From UBA4416 sp044238845 (lineage in GTDB: Bacteria; Bacteroidota; Bacteroidia; B-17B0; Aurantibacillaceae): a DNA stretch of 64,000 nucleotides. The stretch covers positions 36,783 to 100,782 of the forward strand of contig JBIICN010000010.1 in NCBI GenBank assembly GCA_044238845.1, written 5' to 3'. This document shows positions 17,910-27,265 of the stretch, one piece after another (within the stretch, counting starts at the first letter, position 1; each line of letters begins with the position of its first letter). The position numbers were made by a program, and so were the translations under genes. The notes beneath the pieces are model-generated. The model ran no database searches. It saw only the letters and a program-made list of their open reading frames with translations, and was not told where the DNA came from.

Positions 17910-18320
17910 TTAAGCTCTCTCTTTTGCACTACTCAAAAGTTCTTTTTTTAAGCTATTTACCCATTCATAGGCACTTTCTGGATTATTAAACATTTTTGAA
18001 GGAATTTTGGGCTTATTAAATGTTATAAAAAAATTAACTAATAAACGCATTGGTAAAGAATTAACAATAAAAGCATCCGCATACCGATATTTTGAATAAT
18101 CACTATCTGCATAAAATTTTCTAGATTCTGGCGTTGAATCATATAATGCCGTGGTATCCACAATAGCGAAATACTTATTTGGGGCTGTTAGTGCGACTGC
18201 TTGCTTCAACAACTCTTCCATTTCTGCCTGATCTAAATTTATGCCTTCCTTCATTTTAACAAACAAGATTTCATCTTCGAAAGACAAAAATGCATAGGGT
18301 GTGTCTAAAGTTTTACTCAT
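17910..18320 (-). CDS. STAS/SEC14-like small protein
   Basis: The 136-residue soluble protein shows a strand-helix alternation (LSFEDEILFVKMKEG ... AIVDTTALYDSTPESRKFY) and ends with the pattern FNKPKIPSKMFNNPESAYEWV. This pattern recalls the SpoIIAA/STAS-type superfamily often annotated as STAS/SEC14 domain proteins in Bacteroidota. Such proteins usually bind small ligands or partners; no conserved phosphorylatable Ser is evident. It lies 48 bases downstream of prfC on the same strand. Function is unknown. Confidence 0.5.
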   Translation of the reverse strand: MSKTLDTPYAFLSFEDEILFVKMKEGINLDQAEMEELLKQAVALTAPNKYFAIVDTTALYDSTPESRKFYADSDYSKYRYADAFIVNSLPMRLLVNFFITFNKPKIPSKMFNNPESAYEWVNSLKKELLSSAKERA

Positions 18321-18367
18321 GTTATAATAGCTAAATATAGCAAAAAATGAAATACAATTTAAGGCTC

Positions 18368-19951
18368 CTAAAATTCACTTTTCAGATGAAACTTAATTTC
18401 AGGAAATTTGGTTTGAGCCATTTCTAGTAACCAAGCAGATTCAGCTAAAAAAACTAGACGATTTTCTTTATCATAAGCAATATGATTTGATTTATCTATT
18501 AAAAACTCATCCAATTTTTTCTTATCACTACATTCAATCCATAAAGCTTTATATAGGTTAACAGAATCATAACCACAAGAAGCATTATACTCTGATTTTA
18601 AACGATGCTGAATTACCTCAAATTGTAAAGCACCCACTGTACCAACTACTTTTCGCCCATCTGCTTTTTTAGTAAATAACTGCGCTACTCCTTCATCTGT
18701 TAACTGCTCTAAGCCTTTTTGTAATTGCTTAGTTTTCATTGGATCCAAATTGGTAACATATTTAAATAACTCAGGAGAGAAACTTGGTATTCCTTTAAAA
18801 TTAAACTTATTTCCTTCTGTTAATGTATCTCCAATTTTAAAATTACCTGCATCGTATAAACCAATCACATCTCCTGGAAAAGATTCATCAATCACCGATT
18901 TTTGCTGAGCCATAAAAGCTGTTGGATTACTAAAGCGCATATCCTTGCCTTCTCGAACATTGTAATAATATTTATTACGTTCAAACTTCCCTGAAACTAT
19001 TCGTAAAAAGGCAATTCTATCACGATGTTTGGGATCTAAGTTAGCGTGAATTTTAAATACAAATCCACTAAATTTAGCCGATTCAGGTTCAATATGTCCT
19101 GCTAAATCCGTATCTCTTCCTTGAGGCGTTGGAGCAATTTCAACAAAACAATCTAATAACTCTTTAATACCAAAGTTATTAACCGCACTGCCAAAAAACA
19201 CAGGACTTACATTTGCTTTTAAATACTCTTGCTTATCAAAATCATCATAAACACCGTCGATCAGCGTAATATCATCACGTAATTGGTTGGCAAAATCTTC
19301 ACTAATATATTTCTCAATCTCAGTATCATTTACATTATCCAACACTACACTTTCTTCAACAGTTGTTTTACTATCTCCTTGAAATAGAGATAATTTTTTT
19401 TCATACAAATTATACACGCCTTTAAATGATTTACCAATACCAATTGGCCAAGTTAAGGGACGAACCCTTATTTTTAATTCTTTTTCAATCTCATCTAATA
19501 AATCAAATGCATTTTGCCCTTCACGATCCATTTTATTTACAAACACAATCACTGGGGTATTACGCATACGACACACTTCTAATAATTTACGTGTTTGAGG
19601 TTCCACTCCTTTTACACAATCAATTACCATAATTACACTATCCACAGCTGATAAAGTACGGTAGGTATCTTCCGCAAAATCCTCGTGACCAGGAGTATCT
19701 AAAATATTTACTTTAAAATCGCGATAATCAAATGCCATAACGGAGGTAGAAACTGAGATTCCACGTTGTTTCTCAATTTCCATAAAATCGGAAGTGGTCG
19801 ATTTTTTAATTTTATTAGATTTAACGGCTCCTGCAGATTGTATAGCTCCTCCAAATAATAATAATTTTTCGGTTAGAGTTGTTTTACCAGCATCTGGATG
19901 GGCAATAATGGCAAATGTTTTTCTTTTGTGTAATTCTTCTGTAAAACTCAT
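18368..19951 (-). CDS. prfC: Peptide chain release factor 3
   Basis: RF3 is a GTPase that removes RF1/RF2 from the ribosome after termination. I take ATG at 19951 as the start (MSFTEELHKRKTFAIIAHPD), giving 527 residues, because the 14 codons upstream are not conserved-looking. Motifs are G1 AHPDAGKTTLTEKL (about 17-30), DTPGHEDFAEDTY (about 84), NKMDREGQ (about 140), the domain II barrel (about 290-380), and the C-terminal GTVGALQFEVIQHRLKSEY (about 440). An in-frame upstream ATG at 19993 exists but would add a hydrophobic stretch atypical of RF3. Confidence 0.95.
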   Translation of the reverse strand: MSFTEELHKRKTFAIIAHPDAGKTTLTEKLLLFGGAIQSAGAVKSNKIKKSTTSDFMEIEKQRGISVSTSVMAFDYRDFKVNILDTPGHEDFAEDTYRTLSAVDSVIMVIDCVKGVEPQTRKLLEVCRMRNTPVIVFVNKMDREGQNAFDLLDEIEKELKIRVRPLTWPIGIGKSFKGVYNLYEKKLSLFQGDSKTTVEESVVLDNVNDTEIEKYISEDFANQLRDDITLIDGVYDDFDKQEYLKANVSPVFFGSAVNNFGIKELLDCFVEIAPTPQGRDTDLAGHIEPESAKFSGFVFKIHANLDPKHRDRIAFLRIVSGKFERNKYYYNVREGKDMRFSNPTAFMAQQKSVIDESFPGDVIGLYDAGNFKIGDTLTEGNKFNFKGIPSFSPELFKYVTNLDPMKTKQLQKGLEQLTDEGVAQLFTKKADGRKVVGTVGALQFEVIQHRLKSEYNASCGYDSVNLYKALWIECSDKKKLDEFLIDKSNHIAYDKENRLVFLAESAWLLEMAQTKFPEIKFHLKSEF

Positions 19952-20007
19952 TGATGTTTGAAATAAGGGTATAAAGATAACAAAAAAAGGCAAGCTTAGT
20001 TATACAG

Positions 20008-20050
20008 AATACCCACTAGTACGGATATAAAATACCCAATTGGGGGTATT
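20008..20050. promoter_or_regulatory. Three AATACCC half-sites (candidate operator)
   Basis: AATACCCA occurs at 20008-20015 and 20031-20038, 23 bases apart (about two helical turns), and the inverted GGGTATT at 20044-20050 pairs with the second copy to give a 7-6-7 inverted repeat. The array sits between the divergent prfC and the lipoprotein gene at 20115, just upstream of a TAATTTTG box at 20071-20078. It could bind a dimeric regulator of the lipoprotein gene. Seen in sequence; function inferred. Confidence 0.4.
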
Positions 20051-20070
20051 AATGTTTTTGGGAAAACCTC

Positions 20071-20078
20071 TAATTTTG
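20071..20078 (+). promoter_or_regulatory. Candidate -7 box for the lipoprotein gene
   Basis: TAATTTTG fits TAnnTTTG. A -33 TTG is poorly placed (TTTG at 20057-20060 is only 10 bases away; TTG at 20040 is 28 away), so the promoter is probable but not certain. The half-site array lies just upstream. Confidence 0.35.
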
Positions 20079-20114
20079 TTACAGAAAACTAAAAATAAAT
20101 AATATAAAAAAAAC

Positions 20115-20891
20115 ATGAAAACAACTTTTAAAACATTAAGCATTTTAATTTTAACGGCATCTTTTGCTTTTACATCATGTAAAAAATCTGACGAAACAGC
20201 CCCAGAAGAACCAACACCTACGCCAAATCAAACTGCTCCAGCGGCTCCAGGACCAATAACAACTCAACCAAGTGATGCAGACGGTGTTTGTGTAGCATCT
20301 AAACTTAATGTAACAACTGCAGTACCAGGAACAACTATAGTAGTTACTGTAACTATGGGAAGTGCTACTGGTTCATTTTATTCTGCTGCTGGATCAAGCA
20401 CTTTAACGGATGCAGGAACAGTTAAAACAAACGATTCAACTCATGCAAAACAATCTAACTATTCATATATTTTCTCGCCAAAATCTGCAACAGGTATAAA
20501 CTACGGAAGTAACTCAAGATGGAATATTTCTGGCAGTGGCTCGATTCCAGCGATAACATATACTGCAAATGGATTCCCATCTACACCATCTCTTCCAAAT
20601 ATTACTTCAGTAAGTAAAGCTTCTGGCCTTACATTAAACACAACAAGTGTTACAAACGCTGATTCATTATGCTACCAAATTACTGCTGGAAGTAAAACAA
20701 TTTATAAAATTGTTAGAGCATCTCAAACATCCTATACTTTCCCTGCCTCTGAAATGGGGACGTTAGATGTAACAGATAATGCATACGCAACAATAACAGC
20801 TTATAAATTTAACAACACAACTGTATCAAGTAAAAAATACTATTTCATTAACTTGAATACAGCTAACAAGTCTATTAAGGTTACTAACTAA
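20115..20891 (+). CDS. Ser/Thr-rich lipoprotein, unknown function
   Basis: The signal peptide ends in the lipobox FTSC (cysteine at residue 22). A Pro/Glu/Thr-rich linker (about 28-60) is followed by a beta-rich mature domain rich in Ser, Thr and Ala. No known domain is apparent. The protein is probably an outer-membrane lipoprotein exposed to the periplasm or the cell surface. An unusual three-half-site array lies upstream and a strong bidirectional terminator follows directly, so the gene is probably monocistronic and regulated. Confidence 0.75.
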   Translation: MKTTFKTLSILILTASFAFTSCKKSDETAPEEPTPTPNQTAPAAPGPITTQPSDADGVCVASKLNVTTAVPGTTIVVTVTMGSATGSFYSAAGSSTLTDAGTVKTNDSTHAKQSNYSYIFSPKSATGINYGSNSRWNISGSGSIPAITYTANGFPSTPSLPNITSVSKASGLTLNTTSVTNADSLCYQITAGSKTIYKIVRASQTSYTFPASEMGTLDVTDNAYATITAYKFNNTTVSSKKYYFINLNTANKSIKVTN

Positions 20892-20904
20892 TAAAAGTAA
20901 TTCT

Positions 20905-20947
20905 AAAAAAAATGCTCGATGTGACATTACATCGAGCATTTTTTTTT
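20905..20947. terminator. Strong bidirectional terminator
   Basis: A perfect 12-bp stem (AATGCTCGATGT / ACATCGAGCATT) around a 6-base loop, flanked by an A-run (20905-20910) and a T-run (20941-20947). It lies between the convergent lipoprotein gene (ends 20891) and tamL (ends 20946) and can serve both. Confidence 0.92.
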
Positions 20948-23489
20948 AGAATGGATAACCAATACCAAAATTTAATATTGCCGATTGGCGAATTGTTTGA
21001 GTTCCTAAAACCCATCTTTTCCCTTCAATATATTGTGGATCATGAATTCTCATGGCTCCATCCAATCTAATAACAAAAAAACTAAAGTCATAACGCAATC
21101 CAAATCCTGAACCTAATGCAATTTCTTTATAAAATTTATCTAATTTAAATTGTCCATTAGGTTTATTGGGATCATTATAAGACAACCAAATATTTCCTGC
21201 ATCAACAAACCAAGCACCATAAAAAGATTTAAAAATATGGAAACGGTATTCGATATTACTTTCAATTTGAATATTCCCAATTTTATCATAACGAGACAAT
21301 ATAGAATCAGGTTGGGCATAACTACCAGGCCCTAGTGTTCTGGCTCTCCATGCTCGATTGCTATTAGGTCCGCCACCAAAAAAACTTTGTTCGTAAGGCA
21401 ACGATGTTAAATTTTTCAAAGGATTTCCATAGCCTCCTGCCATTCGATAAACTAATTTTCCTAGTTTTCTAATATTAAAATAAAAACGATAATCAACATC
21501 AAACTTCACAAATTGCGAAAATGGTACACCTTGTATTAAATACCTTCCTTGCGCATCCATAGACTGACTAGTAGCTGAATATAAGCCTCGTAAAATATTA
21601 CCTGACGAACTTAAAGTCATTTTTAAATACATGTAATTTCTTTTTTTACTTAAAGTTTGATTATTATAAATTACAGATAATCTAGATAAAGTAGTGATAT
21701 GATCTTGGAATGAATTTAATAAATAGAAATCGTTAAGATTTAATAAATCACTCTGAAAATTTCCAAATAATTTAGCTTTAACACTGTATATCTCAAAAGG
21801 AACAATATCGTATGAAAATAACTCTTTATTATTTGTAAATCTAAATCCATATGATATGTTTGAAATGGTTCTATTAAATTCAGGGCGTGATTGATAATTA
21901 AAAGATAAACTAAGTATAGTTTTTGGTTGTGTAAAATAACGTTTTTCACTTGCATCTTTTTTATAATAAAATAAGGTAAATGGAAATAGTGGTTTTGGGA
22001 AAAAGATATTTAATTCAGGACCAAATTGAATAGTATTAAACGTATTTTGTACATCATTAATATTAGTAGTTGTTTCAGTGGAACTAAATTGTTTTTGAGC
22101 CGCTATCGATCCTTTTAATTTAAGTTCAACTAACTCAGCGCCCCTAAATGCATTTTTATTTTGAAACACAAGACTACCTGCTATTCCAAGGTTTCCTGAT
22201 GTATTAGTCCCTTCTGTTTCAATAGTTATTGATTGTTTTACAACAGGCTGACAAACAATATAACAATCTAATTTATCAGAATATCTAGGGTTTTTAATAT
22301 ACTGAATATATACGCTTTTAAACACTTTTAAAGAACTTAATCCCTTGTAGGTTTCTTCAGAAAAATTTTGTTGGTACAATTGCCCAGGTGATATAGAGAT
22401 ATCCCGAGTTAAATCTTTTCTTCTTAACTTTAATCTATTATTATAGATAATTTTGAAGCCATTATATTCTGCCGTATCCTTCATGTATATCTCATTTGAC
22501 TTCCCTCTAAAATTGGGAATATTTTCGGCTATTACATATACATTTTCTATATAAAAACGTGGGTGATTGATGTATATAAGCGAATCATTACTTTCGTTAA
22601 AGGATTTAGAAAACATTTTTATTCCCAGTGTCAAATTAACTTTTTGACCAACTAAATTTGTATCAACCATGTAATAAACATATTCAGGTGCAAAATAAAA
22701 ATATCCATTATTTAATTGACTTTCAGTAATTCTTTCTCTTTCTTTTTGAAATACATCTTCATCGTAAACCGCATTATGTTTTATTAATGTAGATGTTGTG
22801 TCATTAAAAATAAAATACTCTATCAAGGGATCTTCAATTTTATAATCAATACTTTGAATTGTATAAGGCTTAGATTTAGTAATATAGTAAAAAACTTTGG
22901 AGCGTTTATTTACTAAGTCCACCTGTATACTATCACTAACTTTAGAATCAAAATAACCTTTTGAGAATACAAATTTCTGCAACTGATTTTTAGTAACTTT
23001 AGTTAAAAAGGTATCTAAAATAACTGGCGGTTCACCAGCCTCCATTATACTTTCCCGAAAAGTTGATTTTTCTTTATTTTTTAATTTAGGTGATTTGGGT
23101 GATTTTCCTTTTGCTGCTCTCCGCTCATTTTTTTTGACATTTTTCGCTAAACGTTTAACGTTAATTCTATCAAACTTAATATCACGTTGCGCTTTCTTTT
23201 CTAACGTTTTTTGCTGGTCAACTTGATTGTATAACCATAAATTAAAACGTAGTACTTTCAATATCTTACGATTTGGTTTCTGCCTAATAAAAGCTTCTAG
23301 TTCAGTATTATCAATATTAGTTCCATTTTGTTTAATAGCACTTTTACTCAATAACAGCTCATTATTTTTTAAATGCTTATTAATTTTACAAGAAGTGAAA
23401 AAAAATGAAATTATAACAAGCCAAAAATAAACCCCTACGATTTTTCGAGGTTGAAATAAAATACTTTTAATATCTTTTAAAAAGGTCAA
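20946..23489 (-). CDS. tamL: Translocation and assembly module lipoprotein TamL
   Basis: TamL is the Bacteroidota counterpart of TamA: an Omp85 barrel that is also a lipoprotein and works with TamB in outer-membrane protein assembly. The 847-residue protein has a transmembrane signal followed by FFFTSCKINKHL, a lipobox that sets it apart from TamA. POTRA-like repeats (about 100-440) carry FYYITKSKPYTIQSIDY-type segments. The C-terminal half (about 440-847) is a barrel with the Omp85 motif FFGGGPNSNRAWRARTLGPG and a terminal aromatic residue (IGYPF). It is divergent from the TrmH-type methyltransferase gene, a neighbour I recall for tamL in other Bacteroidota. Confidence 0.88.
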   Translation of the reverse strand: MTFLKDIKSILFQPRKIVGVYFWLVIISFFFTSCKINKHLKNNELLLSKSAIKQNGTNIDNTELEAFIRQKPNRKILKVLRFNLWLYNQVDQQKTLEKKAQRDIKFDRINVKRLAKNVKKNERRAAKGKSPKSPKLKNKEKSTFRESIMEAGEPPVILDTFLTKVTKNQLQKFVFSKGYFDSKVSDSIQVDLVNKRSKVFYYITKSKPYTIQSIDYKIEDPLIEYFIFNDTTSTLIKHNAVYDEDVFQKERERITESQLNNGYFYFAPEYVYYMVDTNLVGQKVNLTLGIKMFSKSFNESNDSLIYINHPRFYIENVYVIAENIPNFRGKSNEIYMKDTAEYNGFKIIYNNRLKLRRKDLTRDISISPGQLYQQNFSEETYKGLSSLKVFKSVYIQYIKNPRYSDKLDCYIVCQPVVKQSITIETEGTNTSGNLGIAGSLVFQNKNAFRGAELVELKLKGSIAAQKQFSSTETTTNINDVQNTFNTIQFGPELNIFFPKPLFPFTLFYYKKDASEKRYFTQPKTILSLSFNYQSRPEFNRTISNISYGFRFTNNKELFSYDIVPFEIYSVKAKLFGNFQSDLLNLNDFYLLNSFQDHITTLSRLSVIYNNQTLSKKRNYMYLKMTLSSSGNILRGLYSATSQSMDAQGRYLIQGVPFSQFVKFDVDYRFYFNIRKLGKLVYRMAGGYGNPLKNLTSLPYEQSFFGGGPNSNRAWRARTLGPGSYAQPDSILSRYDKIGNIQIESNIEYRFHIFKSFYGAWFVDAGNIWLSYNDPNKPNGQFKLDKFYKEIALGSGFGLRYDFSFFVIRLDGAMRIHDPQYIEGKRWVLGTQTIRQSAILNFGIGYPF

Positions 23490-23532
23490 ATCGTTTACTT
23501 ACATTTATAGCCTACTAATTTAAGTTTAAATA

Positions 23533-24297
23533 ATGATTAGTAAAAATCAGATAAAATATATTCAATCCCTTCACTCTAAAAAAAATAGGGAGGATGAGGG
23601 TTTGTTTATCGTAGAAGGAATTAAGCTAGTAACTGAGTTTATTCAACAACAAAAATTTGAGGTGAAAGAAGTTTTTGCAGTGGCTGAATACATTGACAAT
23701 CACATTAAAATTTTAACCAATCATCAAATTTGTTACAGCGAAATAACTGGTGAAGAGCTAAAAAAAATAAGCCTTTTATCAACTCCCAACCATGTATTAG
23801 CTGTGGTAAAGAGTACAGAACAAGTTTTAGACGATACTTTAGTAAATCAATCAACATCTCTGTTTTTGGATGACATCAGAGATCCTGGCAACTTAGGAAC
23901 CATTATTCGAATAGCTGATTGGTTTGGAATAAAACAAGTTATCTGCTCACCAAATTCTACTGAATTATATAATCCAAAAACATTACAAGCCAGTATGGGC
24001 GCTGTTTTAAGAGTAAATGTTAGCACGCTTTCTTTTAAAGATTTATCAAAAAAAATAAATCACACACCCATTTATGGAGCCGTTCTAAATGGCGAAAATA
24101 TCTACACTTCCTCACTGAGTAACGGGCTAATAATTATTGGCAACGAAGCTAATGGCATTTCCGAAGAGGTATTAGCTCAAATAACTCATCCTATTACAAT
24201 ACCTGCTGCTAATAGCAATGGCAGCGAATCATTAAATGCGGCTAATGCATGTGCTATTATTTGTTCAGAATTTCATAGGCAATTAACCTATAAATAA
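23533..24297 (+). CDS. TrmH/SpoU family RNA methyltransferase
   Basis: A 2'-O-ribose methyltransferase of the SPOUT (trefoil-knot) class. Residues 1-100 form the substrate-binding L30e-like domain. The catalytic domain (about 105-254) shows LDDIRDPGNLGTIIRIADWFG (motif 1, with the arginine for catalysis), IIIGNEANGISEEVL (motif 2) and IPAANSNGSESLNAANACAI (motif 3). The target nucleotide, probably in rRNA, cannot be told from sequence. It starts 43 bases from the tamL start, transcribed divergently. Confidence 0.9.
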   Translation: MISKNQIKYIQSLHSKKNREDEGLFIVEGIKLVTEFIQQQKFEVKEVFAVAEYIDNHIKILTNHQICYSEITGEELKKISLLSTPNHVLAVVKSTEQVLDDTLVNQSTSLFLDDIRDPGNLGTIIRIADWFGIKQVICSPNSTELYNPKTLQASMGAVLRVNVSTLSFKDLSKKINHTPIYGAVLNGENIYTSSLSNGLIIIGNEANGISEEVLAQITHPITIPAANSNGSESLNAANACAIICSEFHRQLTYK

Positions 24298-24346
24298 CTA
24301 AAGCCGAAATAAATAACAATTTTTTTCCTTAATCGCATTAATAGTT

Positions 24347-24354
24347 TAGTTTTG
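24347..24354 (+). promoter_or_regulatory. Candidate -7 box upstream of DUF3822-rsmD
   Basis: TAGTTTTG matches TAnnTTTG and lies 10 bases before the DUF3822 start codon, so the transcript would have almost no leader. No convincing -33 box is seen, so this is weak. Confidence 0.3.
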
Positions 24355-24363
24355 TAATTAATA

Positions 24364-25206
24364 ATGTCGGCAGATATCAATATAAACCTTTCAATTTTTG
24401 GGCAGCTATCAAATATGGCAGATAGTTTAGTTATTGAGCTATCTGAAAATTTGATTCAATTTAGCGAGGTGCAAATGGAGCTAAACAAGCCATTATATAT
24501 TTGCCACTACCCTATTGAAGATAATCATCAGCATTCATTAAATGAACATTTAATCATTGCAATTAAGCATTTTCAGCTGTCAAAAAAAATATATCAACAT
24601 ATATATGTAAACTATTTTAATCATCAGTTTACGTTGTGTCCAACTGTATTTTACGATCCTAATCAAAACCGAACATTACTAGAGTTTAACGTAGGCAACA
24701 CAGATAATAAAATCATTTTAACCGACGATATTAATGCAGACATTAAACTCATTTATGCCATTGATGAATCTTTAAAATCAACTTTAGATTTATTATTTCC
24801 AAGTCATCAATTAAAACATAATCTCAGTATTCTATCTAAGTTAATGTTGCAAACAGAAGAATTAATTAAAGAAAATATTATTTTATCTGTTTATTCCAAT
24901 CATATAGAAATAGTTGTTAAACAAGAACACAAACTTGTACTAGCAAATCAGTTTACCATAAAAACTCAAGAAGATATTTTGTACTATGTTTTATTTATTC
25001 TCGAGCAATATCACTTAAACCCTTTAACGGCCAATATATCAGTTGCGGGGAATATTGATGTAACATCAGGCCTTTTGACGACATTAAAAAAATACATTAA
25101 AAATATTCGCTTAATACATGGCCACAAGAATATTGACTGGACATCTATTACAGGCATTCCTCAACATTTTAATTACACCTTACTAAATAGAATATTTTGC
25201 GAATAA
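24364..25206 (+). CDS. DUF3822 family protein
   Basis: The 280-residue cytosolic protein matches, by composition, motif layout and neighbour, the DUF3822 family, which is thought to have an actin-like (FtsA/PilM-type) fold. Here residues 1-110 and 170-280 look like two alpha/beta lobes, with NIDVTSGLLTTLKKYIKNIRLIHG near the end. The function is not established. Its stop overlaps the start of rsmD by 10 bases, a common Bacteroidota pairing that suggests translational coupling and perhaps a link with ribosome modification. Confidence 0.7.
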   Translation: MSADININLSIFGQLSNMADSLVIELSENLIQFSEVQMELNKPLYICHYPIEDNHQHSLNEHLIIAIKHFQLSKKIYQHIYVNYFNHQFTLCPTVFYDPNQNRTLLEFNVGNTDNKIILTDDINADIKLIYAIDESLKSTLDLLFPSHQLKHNLSILSKLMLQTEELIKENIILSVYSNHIEIVVKQEHKLVLANQFTIKTQEDILYYVLFILEQYHLNPLTANISVAGNIDVTSGLLTTLKKYIKNIRLIHGHKNIDWTSITGIPQHFNYTLLNRIFCE

Positions 25207-25742
25207 TTGGCGGCACATACAAAGGCAAACAAATTATAGCTCCTAAAAATTTACCCGTTAGGCCTACAACTGATTTTGCAAAAGAAGGTTTATTCAATAT
25301 TTTAAATCATAAAATTGATTTCGAAGATTTAACTGTACTTGACTTGTTTTGTGGAACTGGTAATATAAGTTTAGAATTTGCTTCTCGCGGTGCAAAAAAA
25401 ATATATTCGGTTGATAAGCATACTCCCTGTCTCTATTTTTTGAAAGACACAGCAAAATCATTAAAAATGAGTACAATTTTTACTGATAGAGCAGACGTGT
25501 TTAAATACCTCGAAAAATCAATAACAACATTTGATTTAATATTTGCTGATCCACCTTACGAGTTAGAAAACATTGAAATGATTCACGAATTAGTATTTAA
25601 AAACAACCTATTAAATCCAGATGGTATACTAATCATTGAACATGGGCAAAAAACAGATTTAAGCTCCAAAGAGCACTATATTGAGACTCGAAAATACGGC
25701 AATGTTCATTTTAGTTTTTTTACTCAAGATTCGAGCACATAA
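25197..25742 (+). CDS. rsmD: 16S rRNA (guanine(966)-N2)-methyltransferase RsmD
   Basis: RsmD methylates guanine 966 in 16S rRNA of the 30S subunit. The 181-residue Rossmann methyltransferase begins with RIIGGTYKGKQIIAPKNLP and has the SAM site LDLFCGTGNISLEFASRGA (motif I) and the catalytic FADPPYEL (motif IV DPPY). The start is a TTG at 25197 that overlaps the preceding gene, since the family-typical N-terminal RIIGG directly follows and no ATG fits. The length is close to the family's usual 180-190. Confidence 0.93.
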   Translation: MRIIGGTYKGKQIIAPKNLPVRPTTDFAKEGLFNILNHKIDFEDLTVLDLFCGTGNISLEFASRGAKKIYSVDKHTPCLYFLKDTAKSLKMSTIFTDRADVFKYLEKSITTFDLIFADPPYELENIEMIHELVFKNNLLNPDGILIIEHGQKTDLSSKEHYIETRKYGNVHFSFFTQDSST

Positions 25743-25825
25743 AAACAGGCCAAATAGTTTTATAGACCTAATTTAACGATAACATATTTTAGTAAATCCA
25801 TCAAAAATTATCCTGTAACTTATAG

Positions 25826-25833
25826 TATATTTG
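25826..25833 (+). promoter_or_regulatory. Candidate -7 box upstream of the thioredoxin-fold gene
   Basis: TATATTTG matches the TAnnTTTG consensus and lies 15 bases before the preferred ATG at 25849. A -33 element is not clear. Confidence 0.35.
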
Positions 25834-25848
25834 GTATTATACAATTGT

Positions 25849-27258
25849 ATGCGTTTTATCCTTATTTTCATAATAATTAGCTTCGTAACTAAAGCACAAA
25901 ACATTACCATAAAAGGCAAGGCACATCCTTCGCATATTGGTAAAGAAATTGTTTTAAGTGATTTTACAGATTATATAACTTACAACCTCGTTAAAGAAAG
26001 TTCAGACACCATTGATAAAGATGGCTATTTTGAATTGAAACTTCAATCAAAAAACACTAAGCCCATTTTATTAAATATCAATAATTTAATAGGTAAAATA
26101 TATGTACAGCCAAATTTTGTATATGGCATTTATTTTCCTGCTGAAGACTCAACTGCCAACCATCAAGAAGGAACTGAAACGACGGTTGATATAAGCGTGT
26201 ATGGAAAAGATAGTACTGAATTAAATGCCCTAATTATTGATTTCAATAAGCAATACAATAATCTATTTATCAATTCTAATGATAAATATTTATCTCCAAC
26301 AAAAATAAACTCGATGTTGGATACATTTTTACTTTCCTCCAAAAAAAGGTATGAGCACATCAAAAATCCCTATTTTAAAAATTATTTGGAGTATTCATTT
26401 GCCGATTTTTTCTCTAATACATCAAGAAGCAAAACATTATTAAACAAATTATTTATTGATAAAAAAGCTATACAATACCATAATTACGAGTATATGCAAT
26501 TTTTTAATGCTCATTTCAAAGGGTATTTAAAAGCATATGCTTCTACTAAAAATGGGGGGAATATTTACAACAGTATTAATGCATTTGCTGATTATAAAGA
26601 TTTAAAAAAACAATTTAAAGAGGACAAAAGCATTACTAACGATACCCTCAGGGAATTACTAATTTTAAAAGGCTTAATTGATTTTTACTATAGTCCTGAC
26701 TTTGACAAAAAACAGGTACAAAGCGTCATTGAACAATTGTATAGAGAAACGACTGTGCAAGAACATAAAAACATTTCTTTCAATACACTTCAAATTATTA
26801 ATCAACTACAACCTGGCGCAAAAGCTCCTGATTTTGCAGCAAACGATAAAAATGGCCAAACTGTAAACTTATATAACTATAAAGGAAAACATGTGTATTT
26901 AAATTTCTTTTCAAGTGAAAGTGAAATAAGCCAAAAAGAAATGCAAAAAATTATTGATTTAAAAAAGAAATTTAATGATAAAGTTACTTTTATAAGCGTT
27001 TGCCTTGATGATAGTGTAAAAACATACAAAGCGTATTTAAAAGCAAATCCAAAACAAGATTGGACAATTTTACATCAGGCTAAAAATTGCTCTGCAAAAC
27101 AGAATTATAACATTAAAACACTATCTGGATTTTTCTTTATCAATCCTCAAATGCAATTGGCACAATCGCCAGCATTAATGCCTAGCGAAGGTATTGAATA
27201 TAAATTTAATGCCTTATTTAGACCGAGAAAGAAAAATACAATTATTGGTGTGAGATAA
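25849..27258 (+). CDS. Secreted thioredoxin-fold protein lacking the CxxC active site
   Basis: I choose the ATG at 25849 over an upstream TTG because it opens a normal signal peptide (MRFILIFIIISFVTKAQ). The mature 450-residue protein has an N-terminal beta domain like DUF4369 (ITIKGKAHPSHIGKEIVL), a helical middle, and a C-terminal AhpC/TlpA-type thioredoxin fold (about 325-455) with GAKAPDFAANDKNGQTVNLYN and YKGKHVYLNFF. Where a TlpA protein has WCxPC, this one has FFSSESEIS, so no redox-active cysteine pair exists there. It could be a structural or binding relative rather than a thiol oxidoreductase. Confidence 0.75.
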   Translation: MRFILIFIIISFVTKAQNITIKGKAHPSHIGKEIVLSDFTDYITYNLVKESSDTIDKDGYFELKLQSKNTKPILLNINNLIGKIYVQPNFVYGIYFPAEDSTANHQEGTETTVDISVYGKDSTELNALIIDFNKQYNNLFINSNDKYLSPTKINSMLDTFLLSSKKRYEHIKNPYFKNYLEYSFADFFSNTSRSKTLLNKLFIDKKAIQYHNYEYMQFFNAHFKGYLKAYASTKNGGNIYNSINAFADYKDLKKQFKEDKSITNDTLRELLILKGLIDFYYSPDFDKKQVQSVIEQLYRETTVQEHKNISFNTLQIINQLQPGAKAPDFAANDKNGQTVNLYNYKGKHVYLNFFSSESEISQKEMQKIIDLKKKFNDKVTFISVCLDDSVKTYKAYLKANPKQDWTILHQAKNCSAKQNYNIKTLSGFFFINPQMQLAQSPALMPSEGIEYKFNALFRPRKKNTIIGVR

Positions 27259-27265
27259 TTAATAC

